A stretch of DNA of 15,364 nt from Euryarchaeota archaeon TMED132 (GTDB lineage: Archaea; Thermoplasmatota; Poseidoniia; Poseidoniales; Poseidoniaceae). This document shows positions 1-8,015 of this stretch, piece by piece. Location of the stretch: contig NHGH02000014.1 in NCBI GenBank assembly GCA_002172355.2, positions 1 to 15,364 of the forward strand. The letters are read 5' to 3'. The notes beneath the pieces are model-generated. The model saw only the letters and a program-made list of their open reading frames with translations. It did not search any database and was not told the DNA's origin. A program made the position numbers and the translations under genes. How positions within the stretch are numbered: position 1 is the stretch's first letter; the number at the start of each line of letters is the position of its first letter.

Positions 1-2773
1 CTTTCCGGTGTAACGAGTTTTGAGGAACCATTGTTGAGGATTTGAGAATGTCAACTCTAATTTTACCTTCTTTGCTTCTCGCATAAAATAATTCAGATGG
101 GCTAACAAACTCATTCCAGTAGCGTTGGAAAACTTCTGCTTTTTCAAGTGATGCTGCCAAAACCTTTGGCACTGTGTGATACATAACCAATCTATCTTGT
201 ACTGGCCTGAAGAATTTAGCAATCACTTCTGGCATAATTTTAGTCAGCCACGTATCAGTAATGAACTTAGATGATCTAGAAATTACGTACCTTGGTTTTT
301 CCATTGGTCCTAAAATTTCTTCTAAACAAGCACTGAATAATGCACTCTCCTCTTCTGTAGCATTCTGAAGGTGTAAACGGACCCATCCTCCTCCTCGGTC
401 ACCTCCATCAGCACGACAATTTCTTGATATCATCCCTAGATGAATTAAACTGTTAACGATTGAAAGTGAAATCGCTTGGGTTAATGATTCATCAGTCCAC
501 GGTGTTTTATCTCTACCAAACGAAAAACCTCCACCAGAACCGATACTTAATTTTGCTTCAATTGCTGAAGTTGGTTTTGCATTGAATGGTTGACCAATTC
601 CCCACAGACCTCTTACATGAGTTCTGTTTCTACTGCGCCTCAACATATCTTCATTGAAAACTGACATACCTTCACTAACACCTTCTGGTTCAGCTTCCGT
701 AAAGGCAGCGTGGACGTGTCCGACACCTTTCTCAATTGCACCATCATCACATACGCCATACAACTGCTTATGCTTCTTCTTGAAGCGCTCATAATCTGAG
801 AATCCATTGGTAAACTCTTCTGCAAGGCAAATAATATCCCAATTATTTGCAACTTTCTCTGGCCATAGTTTATCCAGTCTAATCGAACGACCTCTAAGTT
901 GGTTGATACTCATACTTGTTGTCACAGTAGTCAGGTCTATCAATACATTAATTCTTGAGGCATCCCATCCTTCTCCGAGTAATCCTCTTGTTCCAATTAG
1001 ACACTTTGTAATACCTGATTGGAAAAACTCGGTTATCATTAGCGAATAATGCCTAGGAATCCAATCTTTACCCTTACCAATTATCTCATGATAGCCATTT
1101 CTCAATTCATCACTCAAGGTAATTTTTAGATTTCTTTGTTTAATCCAATCGTTTGCCGCATTCAAAAATTCATCTGCTAAATCGTCATCGACAAGTACTG
1201 TACTACCAGTCATCAATATTGGATTTAGTAATTCCACATTATCACATCGTACTGCTTGTCTAAATGCAGCAACTGCGCCGCCTGCTTCATCATCCATTAC
1301 ACCTTCAACCAATGTTGTTGCTGAAGTTTTCTCAAAATCAGTGATAATTACTGCTCGAATATCTCCACCCAATGCCTGCATTTCTGAACTTAAAATTGTT
1401 GAAATAGCCTCGCTTTTTGTCGATGCATAAGCCATTATTCTTCCGACTGGTGATGCACAAGGACGAATACCTGTTTCAGTTATTTGTGTACCTAACATTC
1501 GTAACCTTTGAGTGACTAACTCCGCCTTCTCATGGTCTAATTCGCTTTCACTTCTTCGCAAACCATATCGTACATACCGATCTAACACCGGCCTCAATAT
1601 CGCCAACTTATTTTGGTAATTATCTAAAATATGCTGTTGTGGATGAGGAACTCCTGATGGTAAATCACCGGTTGTATTTATCAAAAAAGCTCTAGCAGCA
1701 TCAGCAAAAGCTGAGTTTCTATTGATAAATTGTTCCCAATTTTCCTTCTTCTTCCCGCCAGGGGATTTTCTCTCTTCTAAGGCTTTGAATACCCACTTAC
1801 CAATTGGTAGCGTAGCATTTTCATAATTCTGTTCTTTATGTAAATCATCGAGTATCTCTTGAAATTGATCATCCACTTGTGCAACATAACTCAACTCGTT
1901 TTGTGAAGGGCGTACAAAGAATGCCAAATCTTGGTAAGGTGCTAAATTAGAATCTCTGACTAGGGCTGGAACAGGTACTTCATAATCAATTTCGCCAAAA
2001 AACTCCTGATATCTTTTGGCATCCTCTTCCTCATAATGTTGAAAGTCGGGAGGTGTCGCAGTTAGGCCTAATACAATCGGGTCATCGAAAAACTCTCTTA
2101 CCTCTGTTAGTACTCTACCCCAATGATGAAGTAAATGATGGCATTCGTCTAAAATTATCATTCCAATACCAATTTCTTTGAGTTTCTCGAGTGTCTTTCT
2201 TGACGAATCATTTAATGTCCATAATGCATTACCATGTTTAGAGAAATCGTCTCTTACTTTCTTTCTATAGACCGATAATCGTTCTTTATAATAGTTGATA
2301 TTCTTGGTTTCAAGGTCTTGAATCCAAGCTATGGCAGAATCTTCATCATCTGCCTCACCATTGATGATTAATGATTCACCCCATAACTCAATAGCCACCT
2401 CATCTAATTGTTCACCACCACGTTTTGGCATAGTGATTGATTGGTATGTGAGAGAAGTAAGTAATCCTGGTTTTTTCGGGTCAGTACTAATATATTCATC
2501 TTTACCATCTAAATCAAATAAATCGGTTCTTGCAGCCCATTGTGCCTGTATTGCTGAATTGGGCGATAATACAAGTGTAGGAAGTCTAACTAAATCTGAC
2601 CATACATATAATCCTAGAACTGTTTTTCCTGAACCTGGAGGAGCAACGATATGAAGATGCTTGCCCTCTTCTGCAAGTTGTGGAGATATTACTGAAACAG
2701 CTGCAACCTGTGAAGGGCGAAGTTTGCCATCGAATTTAATTGAACCAAATTCAGGTAAAACAATGTTGTCCAT
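1..2773 (-). CDS. Superfamily II DEAD/DEAH-type helicase, 3' end beyond the window
   Basis: An open frame runs leftward from ATG at 2773 to the window edge: 924 codons with no stop, so the C-terminus is missing. Visible helicase motifs, in order: LRPSQ (about residue 18), Walker A APPGSGKT (44-51), DECH box (209-212), motif III GLTATPP (236-242), a motif V-like segment with LLGEGWD, and motif VI QLRGRSIRLD (about 625-634). These define an SF2 ATPase of the type III restriction/XPB-like group, expected to move on or remodel DNA or RNA. Motifs III and VI are about 380 residues apart, so there is a large insertion around the second RecA lobe. At least 290 residues follow motif VI, with no domain I can name. 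The start lies 14 bp after the stop of the zinc-ribbon gene, so the two are probably one operon. No nuclease or methylase motif is visible, so a restriction role is unsupported. Confidence 0.9.
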   Translation of the reverse strand, partial: MDNIVLPEFGSIKFDGKLRPSQVAAVSVISPQLAEEGKHLHIVAPPGSGKTVLGLYVWSDLVRLPTLVLSPNSAIQAQWAARTDLFDLDGKDEYISTDPKKPGLLTSLTYQSITMPKRGGEQLDEVAIELWGESLIINGEADDEDSAIAWIQDLETKNINYYKERLSVYRKKVRDDFSKHGNALWTLNDSSRKTLEKLKEIGIGMIILDECHHLLHHWGRVLTEVREFFDDPIVLGLTATPPDFQHYEEEDAKRYQEFFGEIDYEVPVPALVRDSNLAPYQDLAFFVRPSQNELSYVAQVDDQFQEILDDLHKEQNYENATLPIGKWVFKALEERKSPGGKKKENWEQFINRNSAFADAARAFLINTTGDLPSGVPHPQQHILDNYQNKLAILRPVLDRYVRYGLRRSESELDHEKAELVTQRLRMLGTQITETGIRPCASPVGRIMAYASTKSEAISTILSSEMQALGGDIRAVIITDFEKTSATTLVEGVMDDEAGGAVAAFRQAVRCDNVELLNPILMTGSTVLVDDDLADEFLNAANDWIKQRNLKITLSDELRNGYHEIIGKGKDWIPRHYSLMITEFFQSGITKCLIGTRGLLGEGWDASRINVLIDLTTVTTSMSINQLRGRSIRLDKLWPEKVANNWDIICLAEEFTNGFSDYERFKKKHKQLYGVCDDGAIEKGVGHVHAAFTEAEPEGVSEGMSVFNEDMLRRSRNRTHVRGLWGIGQPFNAKPTSAIEAKLSIGSGGGFSFGRDKTPWTDESLTQAISLSIVNSLIHLGMISRNCRADGGDRGGGWVRLHLQNATEEESALFSACLEEILGPMEKPRYVISRSSKFITDTWLTKIMPEVIAKFFRPVQDRLVMYHTVPKVLAASLEKAEVFQRYWNEFVSPSELFYARSKEGKIRVDILKSSTMVPQNSLHRK

Positions 2774-2787
2774 GAAATCACTGGCTA

Positions 2788-4164
2788 TCAACGTGGAGGG
2801 CCTCTGTTAGGACCTTTTGGAGGGCCGCCTTTCTTAGGACCTCCTGGTGGACCGCCTCTCTTAGGGCCTCCGGATGGCCCACCTTTAGGAGGGCCTCCTT
2901 TGCTAGGGCCGCCTGGTGGTCCGCTTCTCTTTGGACTTCCTGGTGGACCGCTTCTCTTTGGACCTCCTGGTGGACCACTTCTCTTTGGACCTCCTGGTGG
3001 ACCACTTCTCTTTGGACCTCCTGGCGGACCTCTTTGAGGACCTTTAGGGGCATTGCGAGAGGGTCCGGGGGGACTTGATCTTCCAGGTCCTCTTGGAGGG
3101 CCTCTTGATGGAGGAGCTTCTTCTTCTTCATCCTCGAAAACGGCACCACAGTGTGGGCAAGAATTATCACTTTCTTTGACTAAACCTTCACATATTTCGC
3201 ATGCAAACATCTCTTCATCATCATCTGAATCGCCTCCGGATAAATCTTCAACATCACCATCTTTAGACCTAAATAAATTGATTTCTACCAAGTACTCAAA
3301 TCCTTTCAAGGCGACTTCTGTTTGAATTGCATGCTCAAATGCTTGTTTCAAATCTTCTGGAGTATCAAGAACTCTGCCATCGTCAACATATGTGATGTTA
3401 ACAGACAATATATCGGCGTCTAATTTTGCTTGAGGTGTTTCAACTGCAACTCCCCTCTTTCTAGCGACTCTTCTAACTGCAACTTCACACATTCTTCGCA
3501 AAAATGCATCATTTGGCGCCTCGTTTTGAGTGCCCAAAGCGCCTGAAAGAATATCCTTTGCAGTATTATCTTCACCTCTAAGGTGAGGCGGTAGTTCTGC
3601 CCCTAAAGAAGAAAGTACGTCAGATGCAGAAGACTGATTCATATTCAACCATTGACTTCTTCTTTCGGTTTTCATAGCCTTTTCTGCTTCAGCGAGGCGA
3701 TTTACCATTCGGTCTGTTGGGGAATTGTTTTGGACAATATTTGGAGTTGGACTATTCATCATATTTTGATTCTGATTTAGGTTAGATGGAATATTTCCTA
3801 GAGTTGGTTTGTCTTGAGGAATTTGATTGCCTAGATTAGAACTTGGAACTACATTTGATTGAACATTTTGAGGCGGGAAATTACCCGGAGGGATATTTTG
3901 TTGGTTCTGTAAACCTTGGGCGATTTGTTGCAGTAATTCTGGCGATATTGAACTTAAATCAGTTGCACCCATTTCTCTTTGATGCCTAATCGCTTCACCT
4001 GAAACTACACCAAAATTACGGCCACCTGATACTTCTTGACCACTTAAACCGATAGAATTAGGATTAGTAAAACCACCAGCACGAGACATATCCTGTCTTG
4101 CCCCGCATTCAGGGCAGAAAATACTGTCATCTGGAATTAACTCACTACATGAACCGCACTCCAT
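2788..4164 (-). CDS. Double zinc-ribbon protein with Pro/Gly/Lys/Arg repeat tail
   Basis: Unrecognised as a named family; 458 residues from the ATG chosen here. Layout: a zinc ribbon at the N-terminus (C3, C6, C17, C20); a Gln/Asn/Pro-rich linker to about 150; a predicted folded middle (about 150-305) with a basic helix containing VAVRRVARKRG; an acidic stretch; a second zinc ribbon (C322, C325, C336, C339); another acidic patch; then about 105 residues built almost wholly of Gly, Pro, Lys, Arg and Ser, with GGPKRSGPP repeats. Such basic Gly/Pro tails often bind nucleic acid in other proteins, but that is inference here. A GTG at 4173 is also in frame. I prefer ATG 4164 because the G-rich ribosome-binding-like tract (4176-4181) lies 11 nt from it but only 2 nt from the GTG. 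The gene leads a leftward operon with the SF2 helicase, which suggests the two proteins work on the same nucleic-acid substrate. Confidence 0.85.
   Translation of the reverse strand: MECGSCSELIPDDSIFCPECGARQDMSRAGGFTNPNSIGLSGQEVSGGRNFGVVSGEAIRHQREMGATDLSSISPELLQQIAQGLQNQQNIPPGNFPPQNVQSNVVPSSNLGNQIPQDKPTLGNIPSNLNQNQNMMNSPTPNIVQNNSPTDRMVNRLAEAEKAMKTERRSQWLNMNQSSASDVLSSLGAELPPHLRGEDNTAKDILSGALGTQNEAPNDAFLRRMCEVAVRRVARKRGVAVETPQAKLDADILSVNITYVDDGRVLDTPEDLKQAFEHAIQTEVALKGFEYLVEINLFRSKDGDVEDLSGGDSDDDEEMFACEICEGLVKESDNSCPHCGAVFEDEEEEAPPSRGPPRGPGRSSPPGPSRNAPKGPQRGPPGGPKRSGPPGGPKRSGPPGGPKRSGPPGSPKRSGPPGGPSKGGPPKGGPSGGPKRGGPPGGPKKGGPPKGPNRGPPR
2912..3027 (-). repeat. 27-bp tandem repeat, about 4.3 copies, inside the zinc-ribbon gene
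   Basis: The plus-strand core cctggtgg recurs at 2912, 2939, 2966 and 2993, and as cctggcgg at 3020: an exact 27-bp period. Each unit encodes nine residues, GGPKRSGPP, with one copy changed to GSPKRSGPP. Units 3 and 4 are almost identical in DNA, including third codon positions, which suggests recent duplication by slippage or unequal recombination rather than protein-level convergence. Because 27 is a multiple of three, copy number can change without a frameshift. Looser versions of the motif flank the repeat on both sides. Confidence 0.9.
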
Positions 4165-4333
4165 AGTTTGCACTACCCCCCTAACATTTACTCCAAAGCC
4201 TCTTTGCCTAAAGAATTAACTAATTTTAAACCTGTTAATTGATTGATTATAATGTTAAAAATATGTCAACTGAATTAATATTTAACCATAGAGTCAATAA
4301 CAAATAACCGTTGGACAAACATGAGGGGATTAA
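4165..4333. promoter_or_regulatory. Divergent promoter region between the zinc-ribbon gene and the first synthase
   Basis: This AT-rich gap separates two divergently transcribed genes. Candidate archaeal TATA-like boxes are TTTAAAATT on the minus strand (4230 to 4222), about 58 nt from the leftward ATG, and TTAATATTTAA on the plus strand (4275-4285), about 49 nt from the rightward TTG. Both would place transcription starts roughly 25 nt downstream and leave 5' leaders of 25-35 nt. No clear BRE or operator repeat is seen. The assignments come from position and composition only. Confidence 0.4.
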
Positions 4334-5350
4334 TTGTCAGTACTTATCAATGACAAGATTGATAATTTACTTAAGACAACTTCTCGTTCCTTCTATCCTA
4401 CACTGAAATATTTACCAAAGAAAGTCCGTGGACAGATTGGACTTTTGTACCTACTTGCAAGAGTCGCAGATACAATCGCTGATTCAAAGTCTGGTGAAAC
4501 TGATGAGTTGTTGAGGCTATTACGCGATTATAATGATGTTGCTCAAGGTAAAGCGATTGATTTGCCTGATTTTTCTAGACTTGCTGAAATCCAAGAGAAT
4601 CAGCATGAGGCTGAACTTTTACTTAATGTTCAAGATGTTGTCGATGGACTTATGGTTTACTCTGAAGAAGATAGGGAGCGGATGTTAGAATGTCTTGATA
4701 TCATTGTCGGTGGTCAAATTTTAGATCTTGAAAGATTTGGTCCTGCAAAGGAAGGTGGTGTTTTATCTGCACTTAATGATAATTCAGAATTGGATGATTA
4801 CACCTTCAGAGTTGCTGGCTGTGTCGGTGTTTTTTGGACAAAAATGTCCCTAGCACATTTAATCACTTTGCCATCTGAAAAAGAGACTGTTTTTTTTGAG
4901 AAAGGCACTAGATTCGGTAAAGCATTACAGATGATAAATATTTTACGCGATATTCCCGAGGATTTGCGATTTGGACGCTGCTATATTCCTGAACAAGAAT
5001 TAGCCAAACATGATCTAAAACCTGAAGACTTGTTTGATTCTAACAACATTGAAAAATTTAGACCTCTATACGATGAATACCTTGACCTAACAAATGAACA
5101 TTTAGATGCTGCAATAGAATATATCAAGATGCTTCCTGAGACTCAATTTAGACTCAAGGCTTCATGCATGCTACCAGTATTAGTTGGACAAAGAACCGTT
5201 ACTTTACTCAGAGATGGAAATATTCTCGATTCATCTGATAGAATTAAAGTAACTAGAGATGAGATGAAATCTTACGCTAGAAAGTTATTACGTGCATTAA
5301 TCATCCCCGGTGGAGTTAAAAGACTTCTCGAAAAGAATAAGAATTCATAA
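4334..5350 (+). CDS. Squalene synthase-like enzyme (squalene/phytoene synthase family)
   Basis: 338 residues. Enzymes of this family join two prenyl diphosphates head to head; this subgroup most resembles squalene synthases acting on farnesyl diphosphate. Both Asp-rich Mg2+/diphosphate motifs are present: DTIAD (46-50) in RVADTIADS, and RDIPED (205-210) in NILRDIPEDLRFGRCYIP. The segment GCVGVFWTKM and the ARVADT context look like the ERG9-type branch rather than the CrtB type. No C-terminal membrane anchor like that of eukaryotic squalene synthase is seen, so the enzyme is probably soluble or peripheral. The start is TTG; the purine-rich gaggggat at 4323-4330 serves as its likely ribosome site, and no in-frame ATG lies before the first motif. 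A second family member follows after 137 bp. The product (squalene, dehydrosqualene or phytoene) cannot be read from sequence alone. Confidence 0.88.
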   Translation: MSVLINDKIDNLLKTTSRSFYPTLKYLPKKVRGQIGLLYLLARVADTIADSKSGETDELLRLLRDYNDVAQGKAIDLPDFSRLAEIQENQHEAELLLNVQDVVDGLMVYSEEDRERMLECLDIIVGGQILDLERFGPAKEGGVLSALNDNSELDDYTFRVAGCVGVFWTKMSLAHLITLPSEKETVFFEKGTRFGKALQMINILRDIPEDLRFGRCYIPEQELAKHDLKPEDLFDSNNIEKFRPLYDEYLDLTNEHLDAAIEYIKMLPETQFRLKASCMLPVLVGQRTVTLLRDGNILDSSDRIKVTRDEMKSYARKLLRALIIPGGVKRLLEKNKNS

Positions 5351-5427
5351 AGCGACCCTTGATGCGCTTAGTTAGTAATAAGTTACTTTTGTTTTAGGCT
5401 TAGTTTTATATTGATTTAGAATTATTT

Positions 5428-5459
5428 CTTTTGATGCTTTGAAACAAAGAAATCAAAAG
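5428..5459. promoter_or_regulatory. Interrupted inverted repeat in the leader of the second synthase gene
   Basis: The left arm cttttgat (5428-5435) pairs with atcaaaag (5452-5459). Inside it, ctttg (5437-5441) pairs with caaag (5445-5449) around an AAA loop; only G5436 opposite A5450-A5451 is unpaired. That makes 13 pairs in 32 nt. A TATA-like TTTTATAT lies at 5404-5411, which would put the transcription start near or within the repeat, so it could be a repressor operator as easily as an RNA hairpin. It ends 28 nt before the start codon and does not cover the ribosome binding site at 5473-5478. Confidence 0.6.
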
Positions 5460-5472
5460 GGAGTAGTCATAC

Positions 5473-5478
5473 AGGTGA
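5473..5478 (+). promoter_or_regulatory. Ribosome binding site fixing the start of the second synthase
   Basis: AGGTGA lies 9 nt before ATG 5488 and matches the complement of the archaeal 16S rRNA 3' end. It supports the upstream start and so shows that the long N-terminal extension of the enzyme is translated. Confidence 0.65.
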
Positions 5479-5487
5479 CTGATAGGG

Positions 5488-6786
5488 ATGTTGGAACGCC
5501 GGAAACCTCTCGACTTACTTTTCCCTCTCAAGGGAAATGCAAAGAGTCGCACAGGTAGCGATAACAACGAACCTTTGACCACCTTACAACGTTTGAGAGC
5601 AGGTGTTGTTCTTGCAGGAGATGCTGTCAAGGCTGTAAGCGTAACTGCCATGGAGGCATTGAGAGAAGGTGCTACATTCATTGGACTTGTGTCAGAGAAA
5701 AACGAACTAGTCGATCCCTTTGAGCACCTTGACGCACCAATATGGTCAGAAAAACCACCTCAAGAATTATTGAAGTTGGCTTATAGTTACTGTGAAGAGT
5801 TGACTATTAGAGAGGCAGGTAATTTCTATCACTCATTCAAATATTTACCAGATGAACAAAGACAAGCAATGTGTTCAGTTTATGCTTTTTGTAGAAGAGC
5901 CGACGATATTGCGGATGGTGACTGGTCCGATAGATTCCCTGGAAGTGGTGGTGAAGAAAATATTGAAGCAATCGCTTATCGTGAAGAATTAGAAGCTCTT
6001 CAAGACCGAGGAACAATCCTTGATGAAGCATCATATTTGAACAAAATAACTCAGTTATTTTTCTTTAGAAAGAAACTCTCAACTTGCTATACTGATGTTT
6101 ATTCGACCGACCCTGTATTCTTGGCATTAAAGGATACAGTCGACAGATACACGATTCCTAGAGAAGTATTTGACGACCTTATTTCAGGAATGGAAGACGA
6201 TCTTTACAATAATAGATATCGTACTTTTGATGAACTTTACAACTATTGTTACAGAGTTGCTTCAGTAGTTGGGCTAATGTGTATAGAGATTTATGGATAT
6301 GAAGACCCTCTTGCGAGGAAGTATGCTGAATCATGGGGTATTTTCATGCAATTGACCAATGTTTTGAGAGACGTTGGAGAAGATATCGAAAGAGATAGAG
6401 TATACTTACCAATAGATGAATTGGAAGCAAATGGAATCTCTGAAAGTGAACTAGATGGAAAGGTTGTTTTGAATAAAACTTGGGAACCTTACTGCTATCA
6501 TTACGCAAAAAGAGCTAGAACCTATCTTGAAGAAGCAAGGCAACTTCTGCCTCTTCTGCCTCGAAGAACAAGATACTCACCCGCTGCAATGATTGCTTTC
6601 TATGATAAAATTTTAAGGCAAATCGAAAAGCAGCAAGGTGATGTTTTTACCAAGAGAGTCAAGTTAAACAAGGTCCAAAAGATGAGTCTAGCTGCTGCTG
6701 TTTATGTTAGACACAGAATATTACCTAGATTCCTAGACCCACTATGGTCTGGACTTGCAAGGATTGGATTACTTCCTTCAGTTTGA
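5488..6786 (+). CDS. Phytoene/squalene synthase family enzyme with N-terminal extension
   Basis: 432 residues. Family members condense two prenyl diphosphates (geranylgeranyl diphosphate to phytoene, or farnesyl diphosphate to presqualene diphosphate or squalene). Motifs: DDIAD (139-143) in YAFCRRADDIAD, and RDVGED (294-299) in NVLRDVGEDIERDRVYLP, of the CrtB/HpnD type. The catalytic fold begins near residue 92, so about 90 residues precede it, whereas typical CrtB or HpnD proteins start near the fold. The extension has a basic N-terminus, then an Ala/Val-rich helix-like part (about 31-68) that could be amphipathic or membrane-associated; I see no clear transmembrane segment. The AGGTGA site supports this start. 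The neighbouring synthase belongs to a different subfamily, so the pair may make two products, or act together as HpnC and HpnD do. No HpnE, CrtI or CrtY gene lies in the window. The stop abuts that of the convergent gene. Confidence 0.9.
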   Translation: MLERRKPLDLLFPLKGNAKSRTGSDNNEPLTTLQRLRAGVVLAGDAVKAVSVTAMEALREGATFIGLVSEKNELVDPFEHLDAPIWSEKPPQELLKLAYSYCEELTIREAGNFYHSFKYLPDEQRQAMCSVYAFCRRADDIADGDWSDRFPGSGGEENIEAIAYREELEALQDRGTILDEASYLNKITQLFFFRKKLSTCYTDVYSTDPVFLALKDTVDRYTIPREVFDDLISGMEDDLYNNRYRTFDELYNYCYRVASVVGLMCIEIYGYEDPLARKYAESWGIFMQLTNVLRDVGEDIERDRVYLPIDELEANGISESELDGKVVLNKTWEPYCYHYAKRARTYLEEARQLLPLLPRRTRYSPAAMIAFYDKILRQIEKQQGDVFTKRVKLNKVQKMSLAAAVYVRHRILPRFLDPLWSGLARIGLLPSV

Positions 6787-7962
6787 TCAAGCATTTCTTG
6801 TGAATGCTTGAATACCTGTGATGTATCTTCCCAATATCAAATTGTGAATATCGTGAGTCCCTTCGTAAGTCTTCACTGATTCAAGATTGGCCATATGGCG
6901 CATTACTGGATATTCATCTAGTACTCCGTTTGCTCCATGAATATCTCTTGAAACTCTAGCAATTTCTAATGCAATATCCACATTGTTCATCTTAGCCAAC
7001 GAAATTTGTTCATTGAACCAAGTACCATCATCTTTCTTTTTGCCTAAGTGATAAGCTAATAATTGACCTTTGGTGATTTCTCTCAACATCCAAGCTAATT
7101 TATTTTGAACAAGTTGATACGATGCAATTGGATGGTCGAATTGAATTCTTGATAGCGCATAGGTTTTAGCGCTGTGGAAACATGCCATTGCAGCGCCTAA
7201 AGCACCCCATGAAATACCAAATCTTGCATTATTCAAACAAGAGAATGGTCCTCTTAGACCTTTGACATCCGGTAGAATTCTGTCCTTTGGAATCTTACAA
7301 TCTTGGAATACTAATTCACTTGTAACTGATGCTTTTAACGAATGCTTACCTTTCATTTCAGGAGCGGTGAAACCTTCATCATCTTTCTCTACAATGAACC
7401 CTCTAATCACTCCATCTAACTTAGCCCAAACAACTGCTACTTGAGCAATAGTACCGTTGGTAATCCACATCTTTGCTCCATTCAATAAATAGTGATCTCC
7501 TTTATCTTCGGCTCTTGTAATCATATCTCCTGGATTGGAGCCATAATCTGGCTCAGTCAATCCAAAACATCCAACCCATTCTCCGGAAGCCATCTTTGGA
7601 AGATAGTAATTCTTCTGTTCTTCCGTTCCAAAATCCCAAATCGGATACATAGCCAATGAACCTTGGACAGAAGCAAATGAACGTAGACCTGAGTCTCCTC
7701 TTTCTAATTCTTGACAAATCAAACCATATGCTACATACGATAACCCTGGGCAACCATATCCTTTCAATGGAGCGCCTAATACTCCCATTTCTCCAAGAGC
7801 AACTCGCCATTCATCAGGAAATACTCCTTGCTCACAGGCATGCTCTATTTTTGGTAGAACTTCTTCATCGACCCAATCACGAACCATGTCTCGGATCATT
7901 ATCTCTTCTTCTGTAAGTAAACTTTCTATGTCGTAAAAATCGACCCCTTCGAACGGCTCCAT
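6787..7962 (-). CDS. gcdH: Glutaryl-CoA dehydrogenase (acyl-CoA dehydrogenase family)
   Basis: 391 residues, full length for the family. The enzyme oxidises and decarboxylates glutaryl-CoA to crotonyl-CoA in lysine, hydroxylysine and tryptophan breakdown, passing electrons from FAD to ETF. Assignment to this subgroup is unusually firm. The sequence contains FGLTEPDYGSNPG, GPFSCLNNARFGISWG and TYEGTHDIHNLILGR, all close to mitochondrial GCDH. The catalytic base is E367. R94 and S98 (LRSFASVQ) match the substrate-carboxylate residues Arg94 and Ser98 of human GCDH. Some relatives oxidise glutaryl-CoA without decarboxylation, and sequence reading alone cannot settle that. The start is ATG preceded by GAGAGGG. 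The upstream neighbour in the same direction is a membrane propeller protein 53 bp away, and its electron acceptor genes lie at 11964-13640. Its stop codon abuts that of the convergent synthase gene. Confidence 0.94.
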   Translation of the reverse strand: MEPFEGVDFYDIESLLTEEEIMIRDMVRDWVDEEVLPKIEHACEQGVFPDEWRVALGEMGVLGAPLKGYGCPGLSYVAYGLICQELERGDSGLRSFASVQGSLAMYPIWDFGTEEQKNYYLPKMASGEWVGCFGLTEPDYGSNPGDMITRAEDKGDHYLLNGAKMWITNGTIAQVAVVWAKLDGVIRGFIVEKDDEGFTAPEMKGKHSLKASVTSELVFQDCKIPKDRILPDVKGLRGPFSCLNNARFGISWGALGAAMACFHSAKTYALSRIQFDHPIASYQLVQNKLAWMLREITKGQLLAYHLGKKKDDGTWFNEQISLAKMNNVDIALEIARVSRDIHGANGVLDEYPVMRHMANLESVKTYEGTHDIHNLILGRYITGIQAFTRNA

Positions 7963-8015
7963 ATTACCCTCTCAAATTATCGGGGACATAGGCGCTTCAA
8001 GAACCTAACTCTTTT

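Noticed and set aside
1..2773. Reading the helicase as a type III or type I restriction subunit
   Set aside because: The SF2 motifs fit, but no nuclease motif, methylase or specificity gene is visible in the window, and the adjacent gene is a zinc-ribbon protein.
2778..3170. 130-codon repetitive open frame on the minus strand overlapping the end of the zinc-ribbon gene
   Set aside because: It is the shifted frame of the 27-bp repeat tract. A repeat length divisible by three keeps every frame open, and the product has no plausible start signal.
3053..3325. Plus-strand open frame opposite the zinc-ribbon gene, and similar opposite-strand frames across the window
   Set aside because: They are shadows of well-supported genes, without ribosome sites or recognisable domains.
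4321..4353. Ten-codon open frame starting at ATG 4321 that overlaps the synthase start
   Set aside because: It has no ribosome site of its own and no sequence feature suggesting a regulatory leader peptide; most likely chance.
5350..5398. Possible terminator after the first synthase: AAGCG/CGCTT stem followed by a T-rich stretch
   Set aside because: The stem is only 5 bp and the T run (cttttgtttt) is 15-20 nt away. Archaeal termination needs only T-tracts, so it remains possible, but I would not annotate it.
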